NCBI GenBank assembly: GCA_949316235.1
Contig: OX438751.1
Coordinates: forward strand, 7,650,413-7,714,412
Direction of reading: 5' to 3'
From: Oegoconia quadripuncta
Taxonomy: Eukaryota; Arthropoda; Insecta; Lepidoptera; Autostichidae
Length of the DNA stretch: 64,000 nt
The translations under genes were made by a program, and so were the position numbers. The notes below the pieces were generated by a model that worked only from the letters and a program-made list of their open reading frames with translations, had not been told where the DNA came from and ran no database searches. Of this stretch, positions 47,555-59,085 are shown piece after piece (within the stretch, counting starts at the first letter, position 1; each line of letters begins with the position of its first letter).

Positions 47555-47620
47555 GTATTCTTCATGTAGCTTTTGTTAATTGTGCAATAAAGAGTATTTG
47601 AATTGAATTGAATATAAATA
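47555..47620 (+). repeat. LINE 3' end with TTGAA tail
   Basis: 'ttgtgcaataaagagtattt' followed by 'gaattgaattgaatat' is a polyadenylation signal plus short tandem tail. The surrounding 47075-48616 is otherwise unrecognised. Confidence 0.5.
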
Positions 47621-48616
47621 CTATTACGTAGCAATTATTTTTTGACAGTCTTCTATATGCATGCACATTCTCACACAAACATTGCAAAAGTTTCCATTCT
47701 ATGGTACCAGCGTATCACCAGCTCCATCACGCTCTGGAATAGTGAGAGTACATAATATTCGAGAATATGTATCTTGAGGTAATAGTCAAGCATTGTGGAT
47801 TTACTTGAAAGCTGGCGTTGACAGGACGCGATAAAATGACAATTAGCCTGTCGTGGCCTGAATGCGGCCACGTTACGTGATGTCGGGTGTTAGCTACATA
47901 AATGTTTGTGTAAGATTCGCTTTTTAATTAAATATGTTTAACCAAAGACGCCATTGGATTTTGCAAAATTAGCAAACCTCTATGTTTATAATTTCGATAT
48001 ATATTTTTAAATGACAAAGCTATAGTTTACGAAACGAGAGTAGGTACTAATGAAATATATTAACAAAAAGATACTGAAAGGGAGATAAAAATTTATATAT
48101 TTTTTTGTTTTTTTCCCTTTCTTTTTAAGTTCGATATTATCCAAGAAGGAAGTTCATGAAAATTTTGTATTATTTACATATTTTAGTTTAAATTTAGCTG
48201 TGTATACGCCCAATCCACTATTCTCGAACTAAAGCTATGGATGACTGGGAGAAATCACTCTATGGGATAAGTCCGCCGTTGTCCACTCTACACTTATGTA
48301 AAACGCATGTATTTTCGTTTTTGTACAGTAACGCCTTAACAAAATATCCATCAAAATCCTATGCTAGTATATTTACTTATATTTTTACAAACTTTATAGT
48401 TTCACCTGTCCCTATGTAATCAAACACTGGTCTGATGATGGGACCGGAAGGTGGCCATGGAAAGCGTAATAAAAAAATGCAACTTCATATGGCCTATAGT
48501 CGTCTGATCATAGATTATATGAAGGCTCTGATGAGGGAGCCCAACGACATAGAAATGCTAAAACTTTCAAGTTTTCACTTATGTTACTCATCTGTGCATA
48601 ACGTGTGATGGAGTAT

Positions 48617-48950
48617 TAAGAGGGTTTATTCCGTCCAGTGGCGCCCTCTTTGGATAAATTAAGATTTATTTTTAAATACAGAATAAATCAAAATAATCGC
48701 TTTGACCTACCGTTGGGAAGCCTAAAATCTAATTATAGTAATAATAAATAATAAATATCTTTGCTCATACACATAGCGCCATCTAGTTCCACACTAAGCA
48801 ACTAGGCTTGTATTATAGATACCAGATGGTTGATAAACTATACATATATACTATAATTATAAATATATACTATAACTATATATAGGTACTATACATTAAT
48901 TATAAATAATACATTAAGGTTATTTTCGAGAATTACAAATTATTCATAAG
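48617..48950. mobile_element. MITE G copy 1 (half), with SINE-A tail inside
   Basis: 'gtttattccgtccagtggcg' (48624-48643) is the terminal motif of the foldback element at 62778-63072, and 'tcgagaattacaaattattc' matches 62930-62950. A SINE-A b-subtype tail in minus orientation (about 48752-48840) lies inside. The right inverted end is missing. Confidence 0.6.
48752..48842 (-). mobile_element. SINE-A (b subtype) tail, antisense
   Basis: 'tagcgccatctagttccaca' to 'accagatggttgataaac' is the reversed b-subtype tail, almost identical to 57505-57575. Confidence 0.75.
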
Positions 48951-48953
48951 AAC

Positions 48954-49178
48954 GACCGGTTGGTGTAGTGGATAGTGACCCTGTCAGCGAAACCAATGGT
49001 TGCGGGTTCGAATCCCGTGAGGGGTAAATGTTTGTGTGATGAATACGAACATTTATTCCCGAGTCATAGATGTTTATAAAAATATTTATGTATGTTTATC
49101 CGTTATCTAGTATCCATAGTACAAGCTTTGCTTAGTTTGGAATTAGATGATTGGTTTAAGTGTCCGAAATATTTTTAT
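48954..49178 (+). mobile_element. SINE-A, a subtype, full length
   Basis: Head 'gaccggttggtgtagtggat', B box 'gggttcgaatcccgtgagg', end 'aagtgtccgaaatatttt'. Very similar to 34163-34392. Confidence 0.85.
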
Positions 49179-49539
49179 AAACGCAATTTTAAAGGCAATT
49201 TTTTTATAACGATGAATTCTGCAAAATAAGCCTCTTAAACGATTGTCTTTAAAAAGTAATTTTAATGTAGAACATTCTATTTTTCCATTTAATCTATCAT
49301 GCTCCCCTAATAACTATGTTGTACGTATACCTACCAAGTCGTCCAACAAATCTAATTTGTTAAAATCAAAATTCCGTACTACAAACTCCGGCCGAAACAA
49401 TTTGTGAACTCCCAAGGCAACTCATGAAATAGTTTATCTTAGTAGACGTACGAACGCACCGCACAAACATAGTGAACGAGCAAAACAAGCAACTCCCTGA
49501 CACCTACCCACAGTTTCACACACAGAGATCCGTATCCTT

Positions 49540-50410
49540 AACTACACACTTCAGTAGCTGCGTCCCTCTCGCGCTAAGAAAATGAAACGGACCAATGAGG
49601 GGGTGAGGTGACACGCATTTCCGGGCCCGGCTCCAATCAGCTGCTAGAACAAAGGAGTCGCGATAGCTACTTACCTATAAGTAGATACAGAAGGGTCGAG
49701 TATAAGTAGAGTTGTGTTGTTATTCACACACGTGCATCGCAGCTTAGTCGATACACACAATGTAGAGTTTTTTACCTGTGGACGCGTTTTTATGTAGTGT
49801 ATGTTGTTTGTGTGGCAACGTCTAGCCGGGGTGATCACTTGCGAAGTTTGTACAAGTCGCGGGAGTAATGGCTGGAATATATCGGCTTTGAGAAGCGGCC
49901 CTCGTGACGCGCCCGCCTTTGTGACTACCTACATCAACAAACATGAATGGGCCAACTCGAGTGACGGGTTAAAATGTGATACTGCTTCAAGATAGCTTTG
50001 AGTAAATTATGAATTGAGAAAAAATATAGTACCTAAAATATGTTTTCTTTTTTTTGTTGACTGGATACGCGTTTAACCACTATCTCACGTACTGGAAAGT
50101 GATAGTGTGGTCCAAGATAAAGCACGCGATGTATATAAGGGGCTATCTTTCTACACCTTATAGAGATATAGAGTGCTTAAAATCCCCTGAAAAGAAAATA
50201 AAACGAAAGAGGCATTATCCTGAACGACATCCTGTTACGGCTTATTTCTCTTCCCGACTCCCAGAATCCTCACGTAGTCGTTAAAGGTACATTTTTCTTT
50301 TGCAGTCCTCATGTGACGTACCTGCCGGATCCCAAGGACCCTTCCCTCGGGTTCAGTAACGCAAATTATGTCTTATTTGACGGTAACACAGTTGCGAATG
50401 TAATGATTTA
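49540..50410 (+). promoter_or_regulatory. Weak promoter, donor and acceptor candidate
   Basis: A GC-richer stretch holds two CCAAT words (near 49591 and 49633), a TATAAG at 49701 and an initiator-like 'attcaca' about 25 bp later. GTAAAT at 50002 could be a donor. A good acceptor, 'tttttcttttgcag', ends near 50305. One frame after it runs 'PHVTYLPDPKDPSLGFSNA' to a stop at 50412. I recognise no protein here. Each signal is common by chance, so this is a lead and not a gene call. Confidence 0.2.
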
Positions 50411-51049
50411 ATAGTAACACACCCAGTAAGACTACAATTTGACTATCGCGAATTTCCTGCGTTTGTGCGGCTTTAGAAGGTCTGATGGCGAGGGTTAGTT
50501 ATTAGCTGAAGTGGAGCGTGCGTTTTGATGAAAGGGTTCAGTTTTGGTTGCGTGACTTTGAGACGGTGAGAAACAAATCTGCGTAAGGCACGGGTGTCGG
50601 GTAACTCGTGTTCTTACCCTCTCTCCTTTGTTCGAGCCGGAAGAGTGCGCTAGAATTACATGCTCGAGTCTGATGTGCGCTTATTTTTTACGGCGTTATA
50701 TTGTGTTACGCTCTCTCGTATAGTTATGCAGTTCAACGACTGTAGAAACGAGAACACTGGTTGAGGTGCGTAAAGAAAACAAGTTTACAGTTGTGATTTT
50801 GAGGAAGCATCTCGATTTCGCCGGATAGGTTATTGTATTTCATGATGATAGTGATTTATACCAGGCATACGCGAAGTTGTTACTCTTTTGTCACTCTTTC
50901 CAAGTCTTTCTCGTCTGTTATACACCGAATAAGAAGATACATTATACGTATATGTAGTATAATGCTCTCTCGTTTATTCATAGAAACACTATATGTATAC
51001 CTACTGTTTAATTATTATAGATTTGAGACTGAGTTTTTTTATATATTTT
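50411..51049. other. Unexplained, partly GC-richer
   Basis: Segment 50450-50700 has raised CpG. The short frame 50833-51078 has no domain. No repeats recognised. Confidence 0.3.
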
Positions 51050-51259
51050 GTTTTTATGCACAACGGGTTAGCAATTGACCTCAATCACACCTGATGTTAA
51101 GTGAAGGTGAAGCCGAAACCCAAATACTTGGGGAACTGGCTATCTTATCGTTGACAACCGGAACACTACAATGCTATGAACATTACTGTTTGGCGGCAGA
51201 TTTAAATAAGATGGTGGTTGCTAGCTAGGCGGACATTTAAAATGCCCTACCACCAATCG
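51050..51259 (-). mobile_element. SINE-B, head missing, internal deletion
   Basis: 'gcacaacgggttagcaattg' through 'gacatttaaaatgccctacc'. The segment normally between 'gaagccgaa' and 'acccc' is shortened. The tRNA-like head is absent. Confidence 0.75.
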
Positions 51260-51288
51260 GTAACCTAAATAAATGATTGATTGATTGA

Positions 51289-51361
51289 TTGACCTTCGGC
51301 CTCGTTTTAACTTAACATCAGGTGTAATTGAGGTCAAGTGCCAACCCGATGTGCATAAAGA
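51289..51361 (+). mobile_element. SINE-B 3' end, opposite orientation
   Basis: 'gaccttcggcctcgttttaa' to 'cccgatgtgcataaag' is a SINE-B tail on the plus strand. A (GATT)n run (51272-51291) separates it from the minus-strand copy, so the two face each other tail-out. Confidence 0.65.
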
Positions 51362-52204
51362 TAAATGAAATCTAAGGCATAATGGTGTGGTGAAACACCA
51401 ACAAATCAGTTTCATATAGAACAAATACCAACTCCAAAATAACATGTGTAAGGTTTACCCATGGTCAAGCATAATAAGAAACGAAAGGGGACAACGGAGA
51501 ACGTATTGGATTGGATTATTCTGCTTGACCACTTTTGTTTCTACCTAGCACTACTAATACTACTTAAATTTTGGTTCGCTTTAATACTGTTCTTTTTCTC
51601 CGTCTAGTTGGATCATACAAACCAACAACTGTCTGTTAAGTGTTTGGAAAATTTGGGAAATATTTTAGTTTCTATTTACAGCACACTTAACTCAAACAAC
51701 AATCCTCACACCAGCACATAATCATTTCAGTGGACTGTGCAGTTTTCCTTTCGACTTCAACCTCATTGGTTTCCATCTCTCGTCGACGCGCTCCACCCCG
51801 CATACTGATATCAGGATTAAATTACTCTCCCAACTATTTTACACAAAACCAGAGGCCATAATTAAAGTCCCGGCGAAAATAGGGGAAATCAAACGTCTTA
51901 TCTGACCAGCGAGAAATAGCGTTTCTTCCTTGAATAGTTTCCACTGAGTCGGATGGAGAGTGAGCGGAATAAATAATTATTGCAGCAATCCAAAGTTGGT
52001 GGTGCGATGCCGCAGTTGGAGATAACTAATGAACATAGTTTACAATTGGCTCGCTTTGTAATCTTATGTCTTAGTTGGTTAGTTAAGAAATTACTTGACG
52101 GTCGCCATTGATGTATTTCCAAACAAACCAACTTTCGTTTTACAAAAAAAAAGGGGGGGGGGATAACGTTCGGTTCGATTGGTGGCGGGGAATTTTTAAA
52201 TAAC
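51362..52204. other. No recognisable feature; A/G homopolymer run
   Basis: Contains a pure purine run of A then G at 52142-52161. No gene or named repeat. Confidence 0.35.
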
Positions 52205-52425
52205 GGTCTGACTAGCTCGCCAAGCAGCAATGTTGATAGTATTGTTGTATTCTGGTTGTTTGGAATAAGATAGGCATGTCCCCCTAATTAGTATTCCAGG
52301 TGTCCACCTTTGGCCTGATTTATTTCGACTTTTTTATTTCATTTTCAACGAAAATTCGATTTAAATCATCTTCACTTAATATCAGTGTTGGTCTAATTAA
52401 AGTCAAGCCCTGACCCGTTTGTAGT
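52205..52425 (+). mobile_element. Old SINE-B
   Basis: 'gccaagcagcaatgttgata' and 'atcttcacttaatatcagtg' keep SINE-B order, with 'aagtcaagccctgacccg' at the end. Heavily diverged, head absent. Confidence 0.5.
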
Positions 52426-52482
52426 ACTTAAACCAGGCAACATAATTATATTAAATGTGTAAGTATTTACTAGGTTTATTAA

Positions 52483-52735
52483 TAACTAGCTTTCCGCCCG
52501 CGGCTTCGCCTGCGTGAGCTTTATCGCGGATGTGTTTAATTTGTTTATCCCGCAGGAACTACTTACTTTATCGAGATAAAAAGTATCCTATGTCTTAGTC
52601 CAGGGTTTATTCTACTTATATACCAAATTCCATCCAAATCCGTTGAGTCGTTTTGCAGGCATTGAGCTACAAACAAATAAACAAACAAACAAACATTCAA
52701 ACTTTCTAATTTATAAATTAGTTACATAGATATAT
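52483..52735 (+). repeat. 'actagctttccgcccgcggc' dispersed repeat
   Basis: Starts 'taactagctttccgcccgcg', has 'accaaattccatccaaatcc' in the 3' half and ends in (AAAC)n then 'actttctaatttataaatta'. Same superfamily of motifs as 53799 and 30325-30400. Confidence 0.6.
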
Positions 52736-53270
52736 TAGATTAGATAAGTTCTTTCTTGCCTCGAATGAGGTTATGCTTCAAGCAAAGAGCGAGTATAGCT
52801 AATATGAATGTACATAACTAATTACATTTGTTTTAAAAAGCAATGTATGGTATATTCTGATAAATTCGCACAATATCATTCACTACACGACATACTGGCA
52901 TACACACGAGTTCACGACAAAGATCCTCTACTCCACTTTCACTAACGCGAGCTCATTCCCATAAAATCAATAGCATAAGGAAATACAATTCACTTTCACG
53001 GTGTCTGAAATAAACCATTCTTTGCATTGAAAGGGGAATAATCTCTCTGTAGCAGCGGGGGCTTAATCAAAATCCGTGAATTGCTTTAAATCGGGGAAAA
53101 CGCAGGAAATATCTTTTGTGTCGGCAATTTCCTACGTGCGTGGGGCTAATGCGCTATCGGCGCGTAATGACTTCCTTAATTAATTCGCAATATTGCCGCG
53201 TGACGCCTTAACCCACTCTTCCCGAGCGCAGAACTATCGTTCGGTTGTTATAAATTATTATTTCTACAGT
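52736..53270. other. No recognisable feature
   Basis: The stretch 53030-53215 is GC-richer but carries no supported frame. Confidence 0.35.
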
Positions 53271-53275
53271 ATTGA

Positions 53276-53490
53276 AGACCTGTTTGGTGTAGTAGTTAGA
53301 AACTCTGACTCCTATAGTAAAAGGTTGCGGGTTCAAATCTTGCTAGAGGCACATATCTATGTGTACCCGAGTTATGGATATTTTCATATACATAAAAAAA
53401 ATTGTGTAATATATCTACCATTTGGTAACCTAGCCTAGCTGCTTTATTTGGTACTAAATGGCGATGTGTGTATGTACAAGGATATTTATT
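53276..53490 (+). mobile_element. SINE-A, b subtype, diverged
   Basis: Head 'gacctgtttggtgtagtagt', B box altered to 'gggttcaaatcttgc', tail 'ggcgatgtgtgtatgtacaa'. Confidence 0.75.
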
Positions 53491-53798
53491 TATATTATAT
53501 GATTTTTGTCGAATGTGTTACTTATTTATTACACGACTGTCCAATTATCGGAGTGTAAAGTTTTCACGGTTTATGTATGTAATGTATAACAGCTCACTTA
53601 TTATTTCCACTGTAATTTCTAAATTCATGAACAGATTTACACATGTGTATTACTATTAGAAACCTTATGTCATGCCGGGTGACATGTAGCGACATAGGGT
53701 ACTTAAATACTAGGATTAGCCCGTCGGCTCACCCTCAGAATGTGGTAATGGCCGTCGTGTTTTTTAATTTCAATTGCTATGTTATATTATATACACAC

Positions 53799-53985
53799 TA
53801 GCTGTTACCCGCGACTTCGTCCGCGTAAAATTAGTTGTACTACCAAATGCGTCACTCTATGACTCAACAGCAATCCCACACAATAATAGATACCTATCCC
53901 ACAGGAACCAGTCACTTTTTCGGAATAAAAAAGGAGTTTCATGCATATCCGAAAAAATTATATAATATTCTAATATAGTTTTAAG
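53799..53985 (+). repeat. 'actagctgttacccgcgact' dispersed repeat
   Basis: Starts 'cactagctgttacccgcgac' and 'ttcgtccgcgtaaaattag', related to the 3706 and 52483 repeats. Confidence 0.55.
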
Positions 53986-54061
53986 TATAAGCAAACTTTT
54001 TGAGCGGCCTACATCGCGCGGAGGTTCCAACAAAACCCTCCTTTCTCGACTCAAAATTGGC

Positions 54062-54445
54062 GGGAACTCGGCGAGTGAAGTAGCATTTTTCTTTATAAGT
54101 CTTATAATTTGTGCATTCTAACTTTTGAAGCTTAATAATGGCAGAATATTGTGCAGCAAACGTTAGTGATAGTGTACAAGTGAAGGGAAGTGTAAATTAA
54201 AGTGCGTAACGGAGCTTTCGGGTTCCCACAAGAAGCCGCCAAAATCTTTTGTAAAGCATTCTGCCTCTTTACTGAAGAATGACTTGACCGTGACTAGACT
54301 CTGTATACGCCAAGTATACGACGAATGACTTGTTTTGACTGAGACTGACTTACAAACTGAAGAAATAAGATAAATAAGACATGGCTGTTATGGGCTAGAT
54401 CCCTTTGCCTTCTCCTAGAGGAGAAAATAAAACTAAAAAAAAAAA
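54062..54445 (+). repeat. Repeat F copy 2
   Basis: Counterpart of 22290-22720; see there. It ends 'agacatggctgttatgggct' and an A-rich tail. Confidence 0.65.
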
Positions 54446-55221
54446 TCAACGGTTTTACTCGGTAAAGATCGGAACCATTCGGCTCGACGATGTGCGTTAC
54501 GAAACTTCGCGCGAAAAAACCTCACTAATCAAAATAATTCCTTCTTATGCCTAGTTAACAATAAATCTTAAATATTACAGGTACTTCTAAAAATACTATT
54601 TTAAAATGCAAATGGTAAAATACGTTAAGTGCGACAACACAAGTCATATGCGGCTTCCGACCTCCACATCACCGATACAGACAAATAGATATACTTGTCG
54701 TTACAGATACTTCAAGTGTACTATTTTTTGTTCCGTCGTGACTATAAGTAACATATGTACCTAACTATGTTTTTTAATCAGTCGCATATTTCTAGCCAAG
54801 CAATTCTATTCCAGCAAAATCCAATAAAATTATATCGTATACAAAGAAATTAACTGCTAATTTTATATACCTAAGCTTTACATAATAAGTATATAGCAAT
54901 AACCGATCGAAAGTAGGAAGCCGGGGGTAGCGACGTCGCTATGGCACCGGAGGCAGTAAGAAGTTATTTTAGGGGGATATTACGCGACATCAGAGGCTTA
55001 TCTTTACGGCAGGTGTTCCGCTCCCCCCTCGGGTACAAATTTACGAAATATGTCGCGACTTATGCGGATCACGCGTAACTGCTAGCTCAGAGCTTTACGA
55101 TGCAGCCTAATGGAGGCGCCATCGGGTAGAACTAGAGAGAAACTGTTCAGTAAACTATAGTCCAATTTTTTTTTTATAAATTAAAATAGAAATCTCTCCA
55201 GAGATTCTGATTATGCATACA
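54446..55221. other. No recognisable feature
   Basis: Mixed composition, with GC-richer patches at 54910-54960 and 55000-55130. No repeat or gene recognised. Confidence 0.35.
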
Positions 55222-55224
55222 TAA

Positions 55225-55580
55225 AGTCACCTATATCCCAAATGGGGTGGCCAGGGAAATCCCAAACTTTAGTTTGGGTTTGGGTGTCCAAACAAAAGAT
55301 TAATGTTTGAAACAACATCCACGGAAATATACAGATATGCACGCATATGTGGCAGATCTATAAGTCTATAGATGTTCCACGGGGAAAACGGACAAAACAC
55401 ACTTAAATATAAAAAATAAGAAACAGAAAAAAACTGCGAAAGACAAATACAACAATTTTGTGTGCCACTGTGGCAAAGAGGAGTGGGGCTCAGCATGCTC
55501 AGTTCCAAGAGCTGGGTGCTGATCTTCCGTCCCACCAGAAGAGATGTGTTGGATCTATTCTATTTACGTGCCGAAACCTA
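55225..55580 (+). repeat. 'tatcccaaatggggtgg' repeat, copy 2
   Basis: 'tatatcccaaatggggtggc', 'aaacaacatccacgg' and the 3' 'accagaagagatgtgtt' to 'tttacgtgccgaaacc' keep the order of 28310-28575, with a short duplication of 'tttgggtttgggtg' near 55270. Confidence 0.6.
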
Positions 55581-55862
55581 ACGGATTATGATTATGATTG
55601 AATTAAACAAACCAACTGTGTTAAAAGCTAAATATCGTCGAAACCACTTAACGATTTCCATCAAACATGGTTAAGTCGACCACCTCGCAAAATGAAATAA
55701 AAAATAAAAACCGTTTTCAAATCAGTCAACCGTTTTGTCAAAAGAAAGCCTCGGACATACAGGCAGACATAAGTTTTATAGTTATAGGTAACACCCCTAT
55801 GCTTGCGTCAAAACCCACGACTTTTAATGTGTCGCGTATATTTTTAATGTCTGTTCAATATC

Positions 55863-56145
55863 TAATCTAACTAATGTTATAAATGCGAAATTTTGGATCC
55901 GCTATGTATGTATGTATGTATATGTAGGGATATTTATTTATTTATTTATATTTACATTAACGTGTGTCTAACATGTGGCATACGTTCGTTATAGTAGGTA
56001 AGCTCTTTATGTCAAAATTTTCATAATGACAGGATTCGCCTTCTTAAAAAGTAATACCTTACTTACAAGAGTAATCTAATCATTGGCAGAAAACTATAAA
56101 GTTAATCCACGCAGGCGAACCCGCGGGCGGAAACCAGTATTCTCA
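55863..56145 (-). repeat. Dispersed repeat, antisense, with internal tandem tails
   Basis: The edge 'ttataaatgcgaaattttgg' with (GTAT)n at 55905-55922, and the far end 'aacccgcgggcggaaaccag', reversed, match the start and end motifs of the 52483 type. Confidence 0.5.
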
Positions 56146-56469
56146 TATTATGCTTATATCCCCTAAACACATATTCAAACCTCACCCACTCGATCAAAGA
56201 CTAAGGCATTTCTCATTAATACGCGCCAATACACATGTAAGCACTGTCAGAACGCTAATAAGCAATTAAATAGATTAATAAAGATATTCACGTCGTCCTT
56301 CTGCCAATTTGCCATTCAGCTATAGGCTCTAGATTTCAATGAAGCTTTGATCTTACGAAACTCGCAAATCGATTTATAATCATTGTTTGGCAGTTCTAAG
56401 ACATCGAGCACCGGTTGCTCGATTGTGTAACCAATGTTTCGCGATATTCAATTATTCCGGGAAAGATTT

Positions 56470-56800
56470 ATATACCGGTGTATGTCGCAAGCAGATCGTT
56501 GAATTAGCCATTTCATGAAATGCTTAGTAGCATCGTTATGTATGGTGGATATTTCCTACATATTGGAAAAGAGCGTGTTGGTTAGGTGGTGTTAGATTGA
56601 GGAGCCCACGCAGTGGCACTTCCCTCTATATCCCCTCTAGCGCAGTTTCCGCATATGCATTCCATGATGTGACTAATTCAACGAACTGCCTGCGACATAT
56701 ATACCATTTGTAATTTATATGTAGTTACATATAATATTATATAGTAGGCAACATGTATATGTATATGTCGTAGGCAGGTCGTTGAATTAGCCATTCAATC
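56470..56800. repeat. Three copies of a 30 bp motif, two as an inverted pair
   Basis: 'gtcgcaagcagatcgttgaa' (56486-56505, +), 'ttcaacgaactgcctgcgac' (56678-56697, -) and 'gtcgtaggcaggtcgttgaa' (56767-56786, +). The last two could be terminal inverted repeats of a tiny element of about 130 bp. Confidence 0.55.
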
Positions 56801-56811
56801 AAATTCAGGGA

Positions 56812-57080
56812 CGACCTGTTTGGTGTAATGGTTAGAAAGTCTGATTACCTACTATACCACAAGGTCGCGGGTTCAAGTCCCGCTAGGGGCATATGTTTGT
56901 ATGATGAATACGAACACTTAGTCTTGTACCAGAGTTATAGATGTTTTCATTTTTAATATGTATATATTTACAAAGAAAAATGTATTTGTATAGTATATCA
57001 TCCATATACTACCCATAATACAAGCCTAGTTGTTTCGTGTGTAACTAGATGGCGTTGTGTGTATGTCCAAGGGTATATTA
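56812..57080 (+). mobile_element. SINE-A, b subtype, full length
   Basis: Head 'gacgacctgtttggtgtaat', B box 'gcgggttcaagtcccgctag', tail 'aactagatggcgttgtgtg'. Confidence 0.85.
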
Positions 57081-57109
57081 AAATTGCCTCTTTAGGCTGC
57101 ACGCCATTG

Positions 57110-57277
57110 TATAGCTTGTGTAAGTTTATACTTTGGATACTAGATAATGGATAAACTTACATAAATATTTATATAAACATCCATGACTCGTGAATAAATA
57201 TTCGTATTTATCACACAAACATTTACTTCTCGCGGGATTCGAACCCGCGACCATTGGTTTCGTTGACAGGGTCACTA
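57110..57277 (-). mobile_element. SINE-A, a subtype, antisense, head clipped
   Basis: B box reversed 'gcgggattcgaacccgcgac'. It ends at 'gacagggtcacta' (57265-57277), so the first 20 or so bases of the head are missing. Confidence 0.8.
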
Positions 57278-57481
57278 TAGAGAATATATCTTATTTCAGT
57301 TAAAGTCAGAGTTGTTCAAAGTTTCAATATTATTTGAAACTATTACTTTAATTTAAATTAAGGTGGACAGCTCGGTTTCCAATAGTGCAGGAAATGTCTG
57401 CCAGTCATGACGTTCGGCCTAGGCATTCACTTGATTGACTAATTTAATCATTGTGCCGACGACACATATAAATAAAATAAA

Positions 57482-57740
57482 ATAAATATCTTTGCACATA
57501 CACACAGCGCCATCTAGTTCCACACTAAGCAACTAGGCTTGTATTATAGATACCAGATGGTTGATAAACTACACAAATACTTTTTTTTTATATAAATAAA
57601 TACACATATAAAGGAAAAACATCCATAACTCGGGAACACATGTCTGTATTCAAAATACAAACATATGCCCCTAGCGGGATTCGAACCCGCGACCTTTTGG
57701 TATAGCAGCAGAATTTCTAACCACTACACCAAACATGTGG
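57482..57740 (-). mobile_element. SINE-A, b subtype, antisense, full length
   Basis: Tail 'acagcgccatctagttccac' to head 'ccactacaccaaacatgtgg' (reversed). Together with 56812 and 57110 it forms a cluster of three SINE-A copies in opposed orientation within 930 bp. Confidence 0.85.
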
Positions 57741-57949
57741 TGACAAACATTATGTTTTTTCAAAAACGGGAACTATCGACTAATAATATCATGATCATAT
57801 CAGCCACGACGTCCACTGCTGAACATAATATAAGAAATAATATTGTAATCACCAAATATGTCATTAGCTAGTTACAAATAAAATGCTATTGTGAATCTAA
57901 AATTACAAATAAACTGTTGCTCGCGTCAGTTAAATAAAAATTACGCCAG

Positions 57950-58290
57950 AAACGTCCCGAGGGAGCGATCTCATTGTGAGACCACAATGAGCGCGCCTGA
58001 TTGGCGGAAGGATGTTCTCACTAAATAAAAATATCGGCGCGTCATTTCGCGCAATTTTCGTCGAATTTTCAAACGATAAAACCTGTCATTTCGCTGTTGA
58101 CGCGCCTATAAAATATTCATGCAAACGGGCGAGAGATGAGCGATTTTTTCTTCGATTTACGCGTCGGAATAAGATGTCATTTTCCGTATCATTAGCGGCG
58201 GCTGCGAGCGTCGCGACGCCACTATTTATACGCAAATACGATAAAAATGATGCCCACCCGATCGACTGTTTGACGCGCTATTGATAAATT
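57950..58290. promoter_or_regulatory. GC-richer block with perfect palindrome and TATAAAA
   Basis: Inverted repeat CTCATTGTG (57970-57978) / CACAATGAG (57983-57991) with a 4 bp spacer; the arms contain the ATTGT/ACAAT word bound by SOX/HMG proteins. TATAAAA lies at about 58107, and 'ttatacgcaaatacgataaa' near 58226. No repeat match. It is a regulatory candidate from motifs only. The stretch 58291-58776 has no further feature apart from short frames. Confidence 0.25.
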
Positions 58291-58776
58291 GCGACCTTTT
58301 GAAATGCCTTATCTCATTTGACGTTTTTTATTCAGTTTACAACTTTGATAGCAGTTTAGGGTTTCTTTTAATGTCGTCGCGAACAACTCTGAGTAACGAT
58401 GTCGTAATGAGAGAAGATATTAAGATATTTAAGTGCAAGTATTTAATTAATAGGTATTTCAGTACCTTATGGTTACGGTGTATCCCGTATTATATTCAAG
58501 CGGGAGCCAGTATCGTCTCAAGTCTATTATACCATTAGATTGGTACTCGTATTTTCATAGCAAGGTAAATTCGATTGGAATAAAACTCCGGATAGTGAGA
58601 GCTCGCCAGTTGAGCTCTCTCTTTGCGGCGAAATCGTGCGGAGCAGTTTATCTCACCCGCTCGCTCACCACCCGACAAAGGAATCTAGTATGATAATCTA
58701 CAGATGTATTTGATAAACGCTTCGGATCGTGTACAGTGAAAAGGAAAAAATATTCGTATCTCCTAGAATTTAGTTT

Positions 58777-58796
58777 GTCCCACGTTGGGCGCCGGT
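58777..58796 (-). other. tRNA-Lys-type primer-binding-site relic 1
   Basis: The complement reads 'cggcgcccaacgtgggac', close to the 3' end complement of tRNA-Lys(CUU), as used by many LTR retrotransposons to prime DNA synthesis. No LTR is recognisable next to it. Confidence 0.4.
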
Positions 58797-59029
58797 GTTT
58801 TTTAATATCCACTAAACTTGTGTAAATAGAACTACCCAATACGAAAATACACTGTAAATGATGTACAAGCTCTTCAGTTTACCTGTCATAACACGTTGTT
58901 TTTTATTGTAACACAAATGCATACAAATAAAAATAAAACTGCTGTAACAAGTTTAGTGGCTAGACAAGCTAATTACCAAAGCGCATAGAACAGGTTTTTA
59001 TGCTGTACATATAATATCTCATATAGTAG

Positions 59030-59085
59030 AAGCCGTGTCTTGCGTCGAAGCTTCGATTATAATCACCCCACGTTCGGGTGTCAGC
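59030..59085 (-). other. tRNA-Lys-type primer-binding-site relic 2 with leader
   Basis: The complement has 'gacacccgaacgtggggtga', then a leader 'ttataatcgaagcttcgacg'. The leader resembles that after relic 3, so both derive from one LTR-element family. Confidence 0.4.

Noticed and set aside
55269..55535. Minus-strand coding frame of 88 codons
   Set aside because: It lies within a dispersed repeat that recurs at 28310 and has no domain.
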